Source: Halisarca cf. caerulea (Eukaryota > Porifera > Demospongiae > Chondrillida > Halisarcidae). From it: 64,000 bases of DNA. The DNA lies in assembly GCA_963170055.1 (NCBI GenBank), contig CAUJGJ010000185.1:3989275-4053274 (forward strand), given 5' to 3'. Positions 58,743 through 64,000 of the stretch are shown here, piece after piece (the stretch's first letter is position 1; each line of letters opens with the position of its first letter). The position numbers and the translations under genes are program-made. The notes beneath the pieces are model-generated. The model saw only the letters and a program-made list of their open reading frames with translations, was not told the DNA's origin and did no database searches.

Positions 58743-59898
58743 GACAGTCTGTTTGTATATACGTACAGTATGTGTTGACATTTCTCTCCATGTGCTTATC
58801 TTTTTATTATACCAACAACTCTGTTGCCGCCAAGCGGAGAAGAATTGTGTGTTCACTATATGCAGGGTATTCACTTTGTGTCTGGACCATTTCATTACCA
58901 TAGCACACTTGTACACTCAATATGTGCTGTATTTAATTTCTTTGGTATGTTTGTGTGTTATCCGTGTGCAAGTACCTTGTGTTCCGAATACGTTAAATCC
59001 TTGGAATTGTTAGTCGATCCTTTAAATTTGTTGTGATGTATTTTTAAAAGCTGCCAAACTCTGTTCTGTATTCTTCTCTAATGGTTTGCTTAAAGGATTT
59101 TCAGTTTCTTGTGTACACTTCATTTGCTCATGCAAAGTGAACTGAAACTGTTTAAAGTGCGTGAATTATAGGTTGGTTGTGAACATTACTCAATCTCTAG
59201 TGAGAAAAAATATTTCGTAGATCTCTACTTTCTTATGATTTGTTTTGTACATGGTGTGTGTGTTTGGAGGGGGGGAAGCCTTATAAGATTCCATGTCTAT
59301 GGCTTAGTATAGACCTTGTTGGTCTTTTTGTTGTGACATCTGATAAGATCAATATTAACAGCAGTGGAACCTCTCTAATGAGGACACTATTTGGACTGTG
59401 GTAGACAGTCCTGTAGAGTGGAACCTCTCTAATGAGGACACTATTTGGACTGTGGTAGACAGTCCTGTAGTATGGAACCTCTCTAATGAGGACACTATTT
59501 GGACTGCGGTCGATAGTCCTGTAGTGTGGAACCTCTCTAATGAGGACACTATTAGGACAGCGGTATACAGTCCTGTAGAGTGGAACCTCTCTAATATATG
59601 AACATATAACAATGCACAACTAAGCAAGTGTATATCCAACACCATCTGAAGGAATGCTCGCAAATTAAATAATCCAAAAACAAGTTATCACATACAAATC
59701 AGACTATCAGCAAAATACCAAAAACATTATTGTTACAAAATGGCCACAAACAGCGTTGGTAGCAAATACATGTACCTATGCACGTACTCAAACAGAGGAA
59801 TATAAAGTACACTACATGTGATCATGTTCAATGTGAGGCAATATACTAACGTACGTATACTATACACATGCAAGCACTTCAGTCCCTTAACATCAGTT
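58743..59898. other. Convergent UXS1 / DAPK-like 3' region
   Basis: UXS1 stop (58742, plus) and DAPK-like stop (59899, minus) converge. The region is AT-rich, presumably 3' UTRs, with a tandemly expanded family Q MITE (59360-59590). No firm poly(A) hexamer was assigned for either gene. Confidence 0.5.
59360..59590. repeat. 58-bp tandem array of a family Q MITE end, about 4 copies
   Basis: Unit GTGGAACCTCTCTAATGAGG plus ACACTATTTGGACTGTGGTA plus GACAGTCCTGTAGA. Each unit carries one MITE terminus, so the array looks like amplification of a half-element. Confidence 0.8.

Positions 59899-64000
<4,102 letters not shown>

Overview
This window is nuclear DNA of an intron-rich, early-branching or marine-type invertebrate animal. 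The genes are animal orthologues with GT-AG introns of 61 bp to more than 2 kb. They are separated and invaded by long (CA/GT)n microsatellites, minisatellites, a dispersed TACGTACGTATGTACATAC-type low-complexity motif and dozens of short TA-flanked inverted-repeat elements. A sponge would fit (compact genes, animal ciliary and Roco genes, this MITE style), but that is a guess. Nothing bacterial, viral, ribosomal or CRISPR-like was seen.

Ten genes could be assembled exon by exon with matching splice phases. From left to right they are: an HSDL1-like first exon (-); UQCRH, complex III hinge (+); NME8, a thioredoxin plus three-NDK axonemal dynein protein (-, 18 exons, 603 aa); DYNLT2B/TCTEX1D2, a dynein-2 light chain (-, 5 exons, 124 aa); NDUFA1, complex I MWFE subunit (+, 3 exons); CUL4, a ubiquitin ligase scaffold (-, 18 exons, 872 aa); a TSTD3-like mitochondrial rhodanese (+, 3 exons, 191 aa); an unnamed calcineurin-like metallophosphoesterase (-, 7 exons, 293 aa); UXS1, UDP-glucuronate decarboxylase (+, 14 exons, 450 aa, including an 8-bp microexon); and the 3' part of a DAPK-like ROC-COR-Death protein (-) running off the right edge.

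Orientation mostly alternates, so many neighbours are head to head. DYNLT2B/NDUFA1 start codons are 95 bp apart and metallophosphoesterase/UXS1 start codons 111 bp apart, so each pair very likely shares a bidirectional promoter. NME8 and DYNLT2B lie head to tail 0.37 kb apart and both act in ciliary dynein biology. UQCRH and NDUFA1 are both respiratory-chain subunits.

The most unusual material is repetitive. At least eight MITE families share a TACAGT-GAACCTC-like pogo/Tc1-type terminus but have different cores. There are tiny perfect-hairpin repeats with a CATAGACACTCTATACTACG-type arm. Several elements are nested. A foldback in UQCRH intron 1 carries a hammerhead-ribozyme-like core of the Penelope type. 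A decayed second copy of the UQCRH 3' end lies upstream of the gene, and a minisatellite has quadruplicated a CUL4 splice donor.

All gene models come from reading splice sites and remembered family sequences; no alignment, RNA or database search was run.
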